The translations under genes were made by a program, and so were the position numbers. Of a DNA stretch of 64,000 nt, positions 38,201-49,568 are shown in pieces. The stretch's first letter is position 1. Every line of letters begins with the position of its first letter. Source of the stretch: Zygnema circumcarinatum (Eukaryota > Streptophyta > Zygnematophyceae > Zygnematales > Zygnemataceae); NCBI GenBank assembly GCA_037447605.1, contig CM074809.1:2334728-2398727 (forward strand), in the 5' to 3' direction. Under the pieces are notes generated by a model. That model saw only the letters and a list, made by a program, of their open reading frames with translations. It was not told the origin of the DNA and did no database searches.

Positions 38201-38571
38201 TAAACTTCAGACTAAAGTTTTCGCTTCAAGTAAAATAAAGCAGAGCACAAATTTGCAAGGTAAAAATGTTAATGATCCGACAAACCTGCAAAAAGTGTGG
38301 TTGCAGGTCAAATTTGCGGCGTTTTTAAAGAGACTTAAACTGCAAGACAAAAGAAAACGTTGAGAGCAGACCGAACAGTTGTCAGCGAATGCTAGGCGCT
38401 CACAAAATGCCGTTTCCTTGATGCCTCAGAAACGGTAGTTTCTAAGAGATGACTCAATTTACAGCAACAAGCCGGAAAAAATAGAAAAGAGGAAGCAAGT
38501 TACCATATCGGGCAGGTGAGCTGCTTTCCGAGCTCTGCCAGATGCTGTATAGGATCTCCAGTCGTCGCCAT
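32252..38571 (-). CDS. BRCA1: BRCA1 homolog (RING, extended PHD, tandem BRCT)
   Basis: Nuclear E3 ligase for homologous recombination repair, working as a dimer with BARD1. Exons on the minus strand: 38504-38571, 38286-38339, 37971-38041, 37481-37597, 36237-37240, 35000-35842, 34617-34738, 34318-34504, 33692-33813, 33450-33558, 33112-33277, 32854-32972, 32252-32602; all phases agree, 1110 residues. The RING has ligands C20, C23, C35, H37, C40, C43, C54, C57 (TCPIC, LTCNHTFCRQC, NCPIC). Exons 5-6 encode about 615 residues of Ser/Glu-rich, probably disordered chain. The ePHD (about 706-822) has CCGFCGISG, VHENCLEWAPEVYFQG, RCSHCDSKGAALGCC and YHYPCAR. BRCT1 (about 870-955) has SHVVAGLDEKGCARRTLKF; BRCT2 (about 995-1105) has KLFEGISFYFCGTF and TWLLDSAA. 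The ePHD marks it as the plant type. Confidence 0.94.
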
Positions 38572-40210
38572 TGTGAAAACGTAACCTTATCCTAAGAGGA
38601 ATGGTTTAATAACTCTCAGCCCAACTGAGCTCAGCTCAGGCTTCAGGCCAGTTGAATCGATAACAACCAGACGGCACAAACTAGGTTGCAAATACTTTTG
38701 GAAATGGTTTTCTTATCAGCTCAAAGGCGTGCGAAAATGAAAGAACGCTTCCAGTAGCTACAATTGAGCTTTTCTAGCCAAAGCTGGGAGCTCGTATGGC
38801 TGAAGTAGACCGAGCACAGCTCATAAAAACTTTCTTCAAGAGCCCCAGGAGACCTTTCAAGAGCTCCAAGAGAGCTCAAATTTATAATCAAAGTGACAAG
38901 CGGAACTCCAACGTAATCGTAACCACTCAGCTGTTCCTGCGCTATACCAATCCGCAGTATAATCTCTCTCGAAATTGCGGTCGCAACAAATAAAGTATCT
39001 CCAGGTCTTACTTCCCTCGCCAGCCGATGCAACAGGCAGTTCTTATATTATCCTACACCCCTCCTTCCCGCGCAGGGAGGAGGGGAGAGACGCGCGTGAG
39101 CGCGAAGCGGAGGGCGCGCGCCGCAACGAAAGCTTTCGACGAAGTTTGCGGTTTTCAGTTTGTAATTTGTATTTTGAAATTCGGAATTTGTAAATTTCGT
39201 CGGAGTCACGTGCAGGGGCAAAAGCGCGGCAGAGCGATTTGAAAAGCTGAAAGCGTTTGAGGGAGGGAGGGAGGGAGGGAGGGAGCCGCCTCTCGGCGCG
39301 GGAACGCTGGCGCTGCTCCAATGTTTGGAAACGCTCCTTCCAGTTCCATGTGCTGCAGTTTGTGGATGTTTGAGCACTTCTGCAAACAGAGGGATAGAAA
39401 TGTTCGGGACTTCAGGCAATGAACATTTGGCGCAGGCAAATGGAGAAGTCGAGCATCAAGGCAGAAGGACTCTCGGCCACTCTCGCCTTTTCACGAAGTG
39501 GGGGTCACACATTGGAGGTTATGGGAATAATTGAATCTTTGACGGGCAAGTTCCTGGAATTATCAACATGCTGAGCAAGGTCTCGTCTTGTTTGAATTTG
39601 AGAGGTGTCTAGTCAGCGGTATTTGTGACAAGGTGGATGGACGGGAGCTGCTTCCCCAATAGCTAGTTACGGATTGTAGAGATTCTTTCAAGCATTCGTC
39701 ACAACGTTTTGTGGGCGGTTGGGAGGATGTGCGGTTACTAGATGCGCATACATGGCCTGCTGGCGTTGGGGCAAGTGACTTGTGGCGCAGCAAGAGGTGA
39801 TCATTGCAGAGTCCTATGTCTAACCTACGTCTGTCAATTTACTGAATTAGAAAAGAAGAAAACTACAAGCAGAAAAAAAAAGAACAACTCCAGTAAAAAA
39901 AAGAATTTATTTATTTCATGTTACATAAGGACTCGTCTCTGTTCACAGAGCTCCAATATGGAGTGTGGACATTGTAAGATCTGGCTGAATTGAAAGGTAA
40001 TCCACGCTCTCCCATGACCTGGGGTATCCCTTTCAAACCTTGCATTTGCAGAGTACAGTGGTGGATCGCTACTCAAATGTGAACAAATCAAGAATCTGGC
40101 AGGGCTTCCATTCACCGAGAGCCTCACATAAATATGCCCAAACAGCCTCTGTCTTCCCATCTTGGCCCATTATCTGCCTGTCCGCTTCAAATGCAAGCAG
40201 ACACCCCCAC
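38572..40210. other. BRCA1 upstream region and methyltransferase 3' flank
   Basis: 1.64 kb. It holds a GGGA run at about 39261-39284, an A-rich tract at 39855-39905 and a 69-codon plus-strand frame (39325-39534) that I do not recognise. The BRCA1 promoter should lie in the first few hundred bases. Confidence 0.45.
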
Positions 40211-42229
40211 TCAGACCTTTGTCTTACTTCTGGCCCGACCAATAGAAAAAACTTGATACTTCTGCCAACGGCCCACGTAAGTCCAGCCCTCGCGATCCAC
40301 CAGAGCCATTTGCAGTAGACTCCTGCTTGCCCTGCTCAATTCTGCCTTTGAAAACAACAAGGCAGTTTTGAAAGACGGAAGCCAATCGGAACTGTTTCGG
40401 GGCCCCTCAAGCATTATCCGCTGACTCCAATCAAGGTCCAGAGTAAGCAGATCAATGTCAGACACGTTGAACAGCTCTCGAAGAAGCTTTATAGGGCTCC
40501 CTTGCGCTTGGCCGCGATACATCAAATTTTTCGGAAACTGCAATCCAGCAGAAAAAGAAGGCTGAGCAAAAATGTACAAATCCTGTTGCATGAAGGGCTT
40601 TGTCGAACGTCAACGTGTCTTGTACATTACGAGCTGTTCTAGAGTGAAAACACAAATTGTACAACAACCAAATTGTTTTATATGACCCTTTTTCGCAATG
40701 CAAGCTATTCAGACCTGTTGAAGCAGTCCTTACCTTGCCTCTCTCGTAAATGGTGAGGTCCTCTTCTACGCCGTATTGCTTGCTACCGATTTCCAGAACT
40801 TTTGGCTCAGGCCAAAGAGAACTTCGCAGAGCCACAACGTTGCGCAGGCCCTGTGTATTCAGCAGCAGCATTTCATATCTCTGTGCAAGCGGCTCCAAGC
40901 TCACAATTTTCGCCCTTGGAAACCTGCAGCACCATGCCTGCACCTCAGCCTTCCTAATTAATCCCATGAACATTCTCATGGTCCCTGCCTTTTGCACGCA
41001 ATCCTCACCACATGTCCCACAAATATTGCTGAATTGCTAGGCTCGACACAAGCGCCTGCCTGCAGGCAGAAAGGTGGTGAACCTCACATTATTCCAAGAA
41101 GGAGAGTGGAAATGCCCACGCCTGCACCTCCTTCCAGAATTGTCTGCAAATCTGTTCGTGACTGCAAAAGGTCCAAATCTCCACGCTCTAATATGTCGAC
41201 AGCTGTTTGTGCATCGCTTTTCTTATGGCGCAAATGAAGGCCAAGTAGACAACGGTCCTCAGGGCATGGCACCTGCAAGAGCCGATAGACAAAAAGTTGA
41301 AAACCAAGTGAACTATAATTTGCATGAACGCTGGAAGTGACAGGACAAAGGTCAATCAAGTCGGGCGATGACGTGCAAAATGAGGCCAAGGTAAAAGGAG
41401 GGAGACTCACCGTGTGGTCAGCACAGACGACCAAGCAGCGCACGGGATCGGTGCCAGGTACCTCACTTTCTGACATGATGTTGAGCATCTGTGTTGCATT
41501 CATCCAGGTGTGATCGAGCCATATACGATCGCCTTGTCGGCTGAAATGATCTCACGAATGCCCCTCCAGAAAAACCCTTCAGATTGAAATCTCAAATCTG
41601 AAGAAGCACTATCCCACTGCCAATCATTCCTGTCGATAATGTATCCAAGTCGTTTCATATTGAAAACAAAGAGAAAGCCATACCAAAACAATCTGAACAT
41701 AGGGTGATATAAAACCTACAGAGGCTGAGTGCAGCTTGATCAACTTTCCCATTGAAGATGACTGACCTGCAGTTGTGAGGGAGGGAGAGAAAGCTTTCAA
41801 TGGTGTGCTCCGAGTATCCACAAAGCTGAAGAGGTGAGCGGAAGCCCTGACGGACAACCCAAGTATCATACACCTTCCTCGAGCGTGTTTTTATCCCAAG
41901 AGCTGAATAACCCACCTCCCTCCCTCAATCCATTAGATGATGTCTTTTGACACTATTTCCCACCCAAGTCCACGAGTATTAGAGTACAACAAAACCCAAC
42001 TTAGAAAAGATCAGGCCACACGTACATTGGCATGATCCTGCCACCATGAGCAGCTCTTACCAGCGTCGTATGGCCGCCTGCAGAGAGACGACAGTATATC
42101 CAACTGCAAATGAATGGCGTCCATGGCGGCCATCCGGCTGCGCTCCAGAACACTCAGCGCCACCCATGCGGCCACTGCCGCCAACAAGAAGGACCGGATA
42201 GCATGGGAGCAGCACGCCCTTTCCACCAT
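40211..42229 (-). CDS. Membrane-anchored FkbM-type methyltransferase
   Basis: Likely SAM-dependent methyltransferase of the FkbM (Methyltransf_21) family; substrate unknown. Exons on the minus strand: 42061-42229, 41767-41902, 41411-41540, 41088-41272, 40734-40953, 40211-40537; 388 residues. The start at 42229 is the first ATG in frame; upstream is a stop-free but ATG-less Gly/Ala repeat. An N-terminal segment IRSFLLAAVAAWVALSVL suggests a type II anchor, so a lumenal Golgi or ER enzyme. SAM motif I reads LEGGAGVGISTLLLG, followed by KIVSLEPLAQRYEMLLLN and VVALRSSLWPEPKVLEIG. The post motif reads DIDLLTLDLDW, where FkbM proteins usually have a KIDIEGAE-like sequence, so the expected acidic pair is altered. 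The family call rests on motif order only. Confidence 0.72.
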
Positions 42230-42996
42230 CCCTCCCTTTGGGTCCGCCACCTTGCGCCAAGTGAAGCGCCACTCCAGCGCCTCCCTCCCCCCGCTCCAAA
42301 TCGCGACCGTGCGGGCGGAGAGGGCGCCTCCCTGCCCCTGCCCGTGCCCCTGCCCCTCCCCCTGCCCTGCTCCTGCCCCTGCCCCTGCCCCTGCCCCTGC
42401 CCCTGCCCCTGCCCCTGCCCCTGCCCCCGGGGAGAGCACTTCAGGTCTCCTTCCCGAGGCGGCCGCTGCCTGCAGCCCAGCCCTCACCGCCCCTCTCCTC
42501 AGCGCATCCCTTGAATCCCTTCCCCTTCCCGAGTCTAGTTCAGGGCTCTGGGCGTGTCAGTCAGTCGTGTTGGTGGACTTCCAAATATGGAACAGTCTTT
42601 CAGCAGTCCTAAAGATGTCTGCGCGAGGATCGCTCTGTCCCCAGAGTACGGTACCGTGCCGTACTCATCTTGGGTACAGTACAGTACCCCCCCCCCCCTA
42701 ATATTTTCATGATTTCGGCAACTATTGGGCGAAAATCTTGGAATTTGCAAATATAAGGAAGTCCGTGTTAACAATAATAGGCGGGAGGTATTATGTTAGG
42801 GTCTGGCCTGCGGCCGTACTGTTTCCCTCTGTACGGAGGCGCATGGCCGACCGGCTGGCCCTGTCGCGAGCTCCTATTGGTTTCGTACATTCAACTACAC
42901 GAGTTCTTATTGGTGCCGTGCATATATCGTACGATTTAGAGATTTTATCCGTATGTGCCGTACAGCGAAATAGCGTGACCCATGTTCAAAACATTT
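42230..42996. promoter_or_regulatory. Upstream region of the methyltransferase gene
   Basis: It includes the hexanucleotide repeat, a GTAC-rich stretch at 42640-42690 (agtacggtaccgtgccgtac and nearby copies), a C-run at 42690-42698 and more CCGTAC/TGTACGG copies up to 42960. I see no gene. Confidence 0.45.
42360..42427. repeat. (CCCCTG)n hexanucleotide repeat upstream of the methyltransferase
   Basis: About eleven CCTGCC-phased units in the presumed 5' UTR or promoter. On the gene strand they would encode Gly-Ala repeats, but the frame has no ATG, so translation is unlikely. Confidence 0.85.
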
Positions 42997-43004
42997 TTTT
43001 ATTA

Positions 43005-43953
43005 GGGTAGTGATATTTCCACCCCTTTTTTGGATCCAAACACCCCTTCCCGGCCGGGCAGATTTCAAAAAGGATTAAAAACGGAAAATGCTTTTTTCAC
43101 ACCTTTTTGGAATCGATACCCACCCTCCATCGGCAGATTATATTTTTGCGAAACAAGGAAAATGATAACCCGTCACCCCATTTTGAATATCCCGCTTACC
43201 TGAATTTCTTTTCACGCGTGCGGTCAATCGCAGCCGTCGATTCCCTCGCAAATCGCAACACTGCAGGTCACTATTTGATCTGCAGCCGGGCTCGGTCACA
43301 GCGAATGGCAAGTGCCCACGTATCCCGCCAAAGTCGCCTCAAAAGTTGTTCCGTACAAATATCGTACGATCGCAACTTTGAGGAACCCAAAATTTCGTAC
43401 ATTGAGAGCTTGGACCAATCAAAAATTTCCACGTCAAAATTGTAACACGTGGCACCTGTTGATTGGCTGGGAACTAACAATGACGAGATCTTGGGCCGAT
43501 AGACGCGCGCACTCGCACGTGCGATTCGGCTTTAACGGGACTCGTGGGCGCTTTCCATTCGCTAAGATCGAGCCCGGCTGCAGATCGAACGGTGACCTGC
43601 AGTGATGCGATCTGCGAGGGAATCGACAGCTGCGATTGACACACACGTGTGAAAGGCGGACACCGGCGAACGATCTCGTGGCGGACGGATCTTCCATTTC
43701 GAGCGGATTCGGGCTGGCAGATATTTCTTTCCCTCAAAAAAAAAATTCAGGGAGGCGGGATACAGTATTCAAAATGCAGTGACGGGGTATCATTTTCCTT
43801 GGTTAGCAAAAATAAAATCAGCCGACGGAAGAAGGTGGGTATCGATTCCAAAAAGGCGTGAAAAAAGCATTTTCCGTTTTTAATCCCTTTTGAAATCTGC
43901 CCGGCCGGGAAGGGGTGTTTGGATCCAAAAAAGGGGTGGAAATATCACTACCC
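43005..43953. mobile_element. 949-bp foldback/MITE element with long inverted repeats
   Basis: The two ends are inverted copies: GGGTAGTGATATTTCCACCC, then GGATCCAAACACC, CCCGGCCGGGCAGATTTC, AACGGAAAATGC and GGAATCGATACCCACC, matching inward for roughly 190 bp with few differences and more loosely to near the centre. A perfect 8-bp direct repeat TTTTATTA flanks it (42997-43004 and 43954-43961), as expected for hAT-type insertion. No transposase frame is present, so the element is non-autonomous. Mutator-like origin is less likely because those make 9-bp duplications. Confidence 0.9.
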
Positions 43954-43961
43954 TTTTATTA

Positions 43962-44386
43962 TCAGATTTTGTATTGAAAAATAGGTCAGGTTAGGTTAAC
44001 ACCCCTAATACATTCACACGGACTTACCGTACTAAAAGTGGTTTCGTCAGAATCAGGGCGAATTTCTTGGGTAACGCAAGTAATAGGGGGAGTCAGACGA
44101 CCATCGCCCGCGGAATTGAAAGATTTTACCGGCGGAAAGGTATTGATTTCGATTTCCGAATTCGGATCGGAAACCACGGCTCCCCCCGAACCTGTCTGTC
44201 CCGTCCGTACGGCGGAATAGGTTACAAAAATGTCCCCAAATTTCAGAATTCCGCGCTCCGAAATTCCAGCTTTCCGCCGATGAGGAATCGTGCCCCGCCT
44301 TGTCGCCATTAGGGATGGATTAATTACGACTATATAATATATATTATATTATACAACTGTGACGACTAGATAACGGCTGATATACA
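43962..44386. other. Spacer between two transposon-like elements
   Basis: 425 bp with an AT-rich stretch (attatatataatat-like) near 44325-44355 and a CCGTACGG octamer at 44205. A 107-codon minus-strand frame (43986-44309) is unrecognised. Confidence 0.4.
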
Positions 44387-45266
44387 GGCCTCTTCAAATA
44401 GGGGATTTCGGCTTAAGATAGGGGACTGTCCCCTAACTTGGTTTTGTAAAACCACGTAAATATGGACTGTACGGACGAAACCGTGCACATGCGGGCGAGA
44501 ATTTTGTGGAGACCTTGCTTCATCATTTCCCAACACTGCTACCGTCGAGTTTGATTTTTCAGTAATTGGATGGGAGAAAGACGAGTTTCGAAAGAGGTTG
44601 ACAGACTTTTCATTGGAAGGAATTCTTCACTGCAAACAGTTTGATAGTTTGACCGCTCTTCGAAGGTCTCTTTGAGTAGTTTGCATCACTTCTATAGCTG
44701 TCTTGATCAGCTAAAACTCCTAAGGGAGTGAGACCATTTTTCATTTCATTTCTAATTTTAGTTCCTATTTCAGTTTTTCTTTTGTGACTACACCTAGAAT
44801 TTCAGAGGTTATGATTTGGAATAGTGTTTTTGTGAGGAAATTTTAAGACTATGATGGATTCTAAAGTGATACTTGGAGTAATTAATGATGGATGGAAAAG
44901 GAAATAGAGAGCTTAGGATTGGATCTACAAAGTTTCAGTGCACTTGGGTTTATGAAAAAGCAACTATATGTTTTTATTGCCAAATGCAAAGATATTCTAA
45001 TTGATTGGTAAAATTTACCAATCTATAAGAGTCGAAGAGGTTGCACCAGTTTTTAAAGCCGTGTTGTTATACCAACAAATAAAATTCATATACATCATTG
45101 CTATAGTGGTTGCAAATGCAATTCATTTCCATTTTGTTTTTAACCAAAAAAATGCTTTTTTGGGGCTTGTGTGGTGTTTAAGTTGAAATCACGTAAACTA
45201 ATCTCAAAATCTTACATAAATAAGCTATTTACGATATTTAGGGGATCTCCCTATTTGAAGAGGCCG
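44387..45266. mobile_element. Candidate non-autonomous DNA transposon, short inverted ends
   Basis: The left end GGCCTCTTCAAATAGGG is inverted at the right end (CCCTATTTGAAGAGGCC, ending 45265). ATACA flanks both sides (44382-44386 and 45267-45271) if one extra G is counted in the right end. The interior is AT-rich with no transposase. Support is weaker than for the preceding element because the inverted repeat is short. Confidence 0.5.
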
Positions 45267-46346
45267 ATACATTACTTTACGTTTTACAACATGCACGGTC
45301 GGGCATCGCTTTGGATGGTTGCACGGTTGGACAGGCATTATGCGACACGATGTACGGTCGATACGTAGAGAGAGTGAACTAGACGGATGAGCACAAGATA
45401 AGCGGGGTTAGGGGAGACCTTGAGTGAGTTGGAAGGATTACTACGGCCATTCGCGCGTCCGTGCCGATGATGAAGCGGTTGGTGTTGGGGGGGAGCCGCC
45501 GCCTGCTAGGAGACAGCGGCTATCCGGGGATTCAGAGGACGCGCAGCGAAGACGGTAGGGATCCTAAAAATGTTCCGATCTGCTGGACTCGATGCCCAAA
45601 GAGCCCTTCCTTGGGGCTCTTTCTCCCTCCTCTCTTTGGTGATCTCCTCGAGACTTCTAGTTATCATCGGTCATTGGGAGGAGTGTAAGGCATGATATCA
45701 CAAGATGGTAGCTTGGCATAGAGTGACAGCAAAGGGAAATAGGGATTGAGCTTAGATAAAGGTTGTGTTTTGGAAGCCCATCCCAGCCGAATTGATTGGT
45801 TGGGATTCCATTACAATATAAGTGTCTTCTCAATTGAGTGCTGTCTAGCTGGTTGGGATGTATGTCTAAATGCTATCATGAATAAAATCCTCCTCCTCTC
45901 TTCTTTGGACTGCAAATTTTCTCTCTCTAACTAGCATCTGTCGCTGGAGCTTCAAAGGAAGAAAAGAAGAACAAGACAACAAACCACACAGCAAATACAA
46001 ATACTAAGCCCAGCACTAAAAGACAAACTAGCATCACTGACATCCCATCTACTTATCACTGACAGTAGATCCTGAGTCTTAGCAGTCTCTGATTGGCCAA
46101 CTGCCCACTGAGAGGCCTGACTGACTACGTGGAGCCTTCTAATAGGTCAACAAATGACAATCGGCGACATTATGCGGCGCTTTCCAGTGTGTTGCCACGG
46201 GTGTGCGCTCCGTGGCCGCCAACACAGTGCGCGCGCTTTCGCATTTTTTGCCCAGCCTCTGGACTCACTGCGGTCCGTGACACTGAAGAGGCATATGTCA
46301 AGTACAACTGAACTGACGCGGATCCGTCGAGCGCAGCTCCACTACG
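45267..46346. other. Region without recognised genes left of the retroelement block
   Basis: 1.08 kb with no frame over about 75 codons of interest. It could include the 3' LTR of the host gypsy element, but the other LTR would lie beyond 64000, so this cannot be tested here. Confidence 0.4.
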
Positions 46347-46659
46347 CTACATCTGTAGCACATGCCGGGGGGGGGAAACAAGCGCACGCCCCTGCGGGCG
46401 CAATGAAGAGGAGAAGAAGGGAAGGGGAGGAAACAATGATGACGGGGACGGAGGCCGCGGTAGGCGAGTCGGTGGCCATGTGGAGAAGCTTCCGCGTACA
46501 TTCGGCAATGGGGAGGGGTGGCATGACCGCATCGGAAGAGACGGCCGGCTGGCGAAATGTTGGCGAAGGGGCAAAAAGTGGCGGGAATTAGAAATGGACC
46601 AATGAGGAGTCGTCATGGCAGGGGGGGTACGAGGAGACCGCGCTGTCGGTCGCAAACGC

Positions 46660-47880
46660 TCAGCCATCGCGGGGGGGAGGAACCGCTGACGTGGCGGCAC
46701 GAATGTCGATCCAGTGTGAACGCCAGCGCCGGGCGTTTCCACTAGAGTCAGGGCCTTCCGAAATGATGGCCCAGCCTGGGATCTCCGACGGACCGACACA
46801 AATGAAGGGGCCCAACCACGGAAAAGCCCGTTGAGTCGGTTTGGCGAGATTCCTGAGCCAAATGAGCTGACGTGGCGCGACCTGATTGGGCGGGAGAGCA
46901 GCGCGTCGGCGCCTCCCAAAGTCGGTGAGTTGTCGTCTGTGCGCGCGTTCGAGGTGGTGGGAGGCCATGGAATCTAGGGTTTGGAAGCGGAGGGCCAGGA
47001 GCTGAAGCTGGGCTACCCGATCTGGGGGAGGCGCGTCATCGTAGAAGAGGGGCTCAGCAGAGAGGAGGTCAAGGGGAATGCGGGGCTTACGGCCATAGAG
47101 GAGCTCGTAGGGAGAGAAGCCAGTGGAGGAGTGCACCGAAGTGTTGTAAGTGAAGACCAGGGAGGGGATGACCTCGCGCCAGTCCGCCTCCAGCTCCGCG
47201 CAGCCGCGAACACACGCGTCCTTGACGGTCTGTATGGTACGTTCTGCAAGCCCATTCTGCCAGGGGGAGTAGGGGCTAGAGGTGCGGTGAATGATGCGGA
47301 AGTCTTGCATGAGCTTGCTTAAGCGTCCTTGTATTGATTGCCATTGTGAGTGAAGGTAGGGGAGAGAGTAGCGGTGAATGATGGCCGTCGGGAGAGCGGC
47401 GAAGTGGTGAGATGCTTAGATTACATGCGGCGTGAACTTCCACCCATTTGGTGTATCTGTCCACTGCTAGGAATACCCGAATGTAGCCAGAGGGGGTGCC
47501 GAGCTGGGGGATAGAAAAGGTGTCAATGTTCCAATCTTCTGCAACGCCTCGTATCGGGATCTCACCCATCTACAGGAGTTGGCGGTGAGGCCGGGCGGCG
47601 TTGGCTTAGCGGGTGCGGATTCGGCGTGTCGACTCCAGCTGCGCCATGAGTCACGGGCGATAATAGCGCTCTGCGGCATGGCGACCATCTTCTTACGGCC
47701 AGGTGGAATCCCGTGGGCATGCGTGGCGACATCCGGGATCTCCATCGCGCTGCGTTGGGGAAAGAGCGGGGAAGGCGGAGGAGGTAAGTCGACCATCATC
47801 ATCAATGAGAGGGGATTCGGCCGGCGGGCAGCCGCGAGCCCTGGTGTCGGTGATAAAAGGCGTGTGTGAGTCATGGCGTA
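46660..47880 (-). pseudogene. Host gypsy integrase, frameshifted
   Basis: The catalytic start PSGYIRVFLAVDRYTKWVEV (first Asp) is at 47276-47569. RTSSPYSPWQNGLAERTIQT, FTYNTSVHSSTGFSPYELLY and a C-terminal WLRNLAKPTQRAFPWLGPF lie at 46660-47310. Upstream, 47570-47880 has a degenerate His/Cys region. Frames change between blocks, so no single protein is made. Confidence 0.85.
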
Positions 47881-47945
47881 GCAGAAGAGAGTGAGTGAGC
47901 GTCATTGGCGGGAAGTGGGAGGAAGAAGGGCTTGGCCGGAGTAGA

Positions 47946-48900
47946 TCATCCATGAGGAGTTCCCAGGATCCGCGTGAGGGTGGCAGTGGGTGAAGTCGGT
48001 CTTGCCGGTGATGGAGGGGTGGTGGCGGGTGGTAGAATATCAATCAGCCCGCTCTGCGAATATGACATCATCTTGGTCTTGTCTGCCAATAAAATCTCGA
48101 TGGGAAGATGCTCAGGGTTCAAGAGGGTGGGTGGGGGGATGGGTTCATGAACGGCCGGATCGTGACAGAGGAATGGAGCCGAAGGATTTCGACTGAGGCC
48201 GTCTGCATTGCCGTGGCTCCGTCCGGGACGGTGAGTGACCTTGAGTACATTATACTCCTCCAACTTCATCACCCAACGTGCAAACTTGGGTCGTAGGGTA
48301 GCCATGATGTGCGGCCAAGTGAGTGGCATGTGAACCGATCCAGAATGACGATAAGGTGCGGTAGAATTTGTAAAACTTAAACTTCTCGAGTGCTTGAGAA
48401 TAGCCATTTGCCTGCGCCCTCGGTAGGGGCATACTTGGTCTCCGGTTCAGAGCAGGACCTGTAGCGTGGGTGTTCCCCATGAGGGAATGCTTGGTGACCT
48501 TGCCCCAAAGCGAGTCGACTCGGTCGGCGTCGATGATTGTGGGCGGTGGGGTCCGAATTGATCTGGAACAAGGGAGCTGGGAGAACTCTTGAGCACATGG
48601 AAGGGCAGATCTACCTTCGGCTCCATTAAGCGTGGACTCAAGATGTTTCTCAAGGCATGTAGGGGCCTGGCGATAGGGCATAACCGCGATGAGCCGTGAT
48701 GATAGAGGCAGAGGTGAGTCAAGAAAGGCCCCAGCGAGCTGAGTGAGGTTACATTATTAGGCGGCGCCAGAGTCAATGGCCTCAGGTTTGTCGGTGATGG
48801 CTTCAGTCCATTAATGCCAAATGTCACAGGTGAGTGATCTCGATGGCCCACTGCACGCATTTCTTGGGGCAATCTTCAAGCCTTGTTGGCAGCCAGCCTT
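47946..48900 (-). pseudogene. Host gypsy RT thumb and RNase H remnant
   Basis: RNase H end: MATLRPKFARWVMKLEEYNV then HRPGRSHGNADGLSRNP. Between it and 48900 are degenerate pieces such as FGINGLKPSPTNL, APPNNVTSL and IARPLHAL, the usual gypsy sequence after the YVDD box. This block continues the RT from the far side of the chromovirus insertion. Confidence 0.8.
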
Positions 48901-48901
48901 C

Positions 48902-49568
48902 TGATCACCCTGAGGAGGTGTACCCAGAGCTCAAGTCTGGTACCACTCTCACCCGAGGCGTGGCCGTGAAAAGCGGCGTGGGGACCCACTAGGTGGGAAA
49001 GGGTCACAGGATGGGAACATGCGAAGGTACAGGGATTCGATGCGGCCTTGATATCTTGAGACATATATGTATCGCGTCAGCCGTGTAGTGAGGAATCGCG
49101 AATCCGGCCACATCTTCACTACGTTTTGGAAAAACGCGAAGTAAATGGAAACCACAATTACGGGTCACCGTTGAGTGCGAGGGCGGTAGCGCCGTCGAAC
49201 CAGCGCCGCAGCACGTAGGATCGGCAGTGCCCGGCGTCTGGCCAGCGCGCCGCGTGGTAGCACCCAGCGCCCAGCGATGGCGTTAAATGCACGTTAGCCT
49301 CGACTTATTCGGGTCAGAGAAGGGATACGTGGCGATACGCCGTGGGCGGCCACTTCCGTCCTGCATCTTGGTAGGAGGTTGTGAAGCGTAAAAGGGCGTA
49401 GGTATTTGTCGTCGCCCAACAGCATCCGCGGCATTGATTTGCACCCACGCCGGGGTTTAGCGACTCTCTGAAGCTCGCTCTTGCTCGCCCTCTCGGCGAA
49501 CTTCGATCGCGGTGTGTTATTAAGCGCGGTGAAGAGTTAGATCTCGGCGTTACGGCGGTACTCGAGCA
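48902..49568 (+). repeat. Chromovirus 5' LTR
   Basis: Begins TGATCACC and shares with 55184-55853 the blocks AGGAGGTGTAC, AGGGTCACAGGAT, TTCGATGCGGCCTTGA, GCCGTGTAGTGAG, TTAGCGACTCTCTGAAGCTC and GTGTGTTATTAA. The right end is approximate. Confidence 0.8.
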
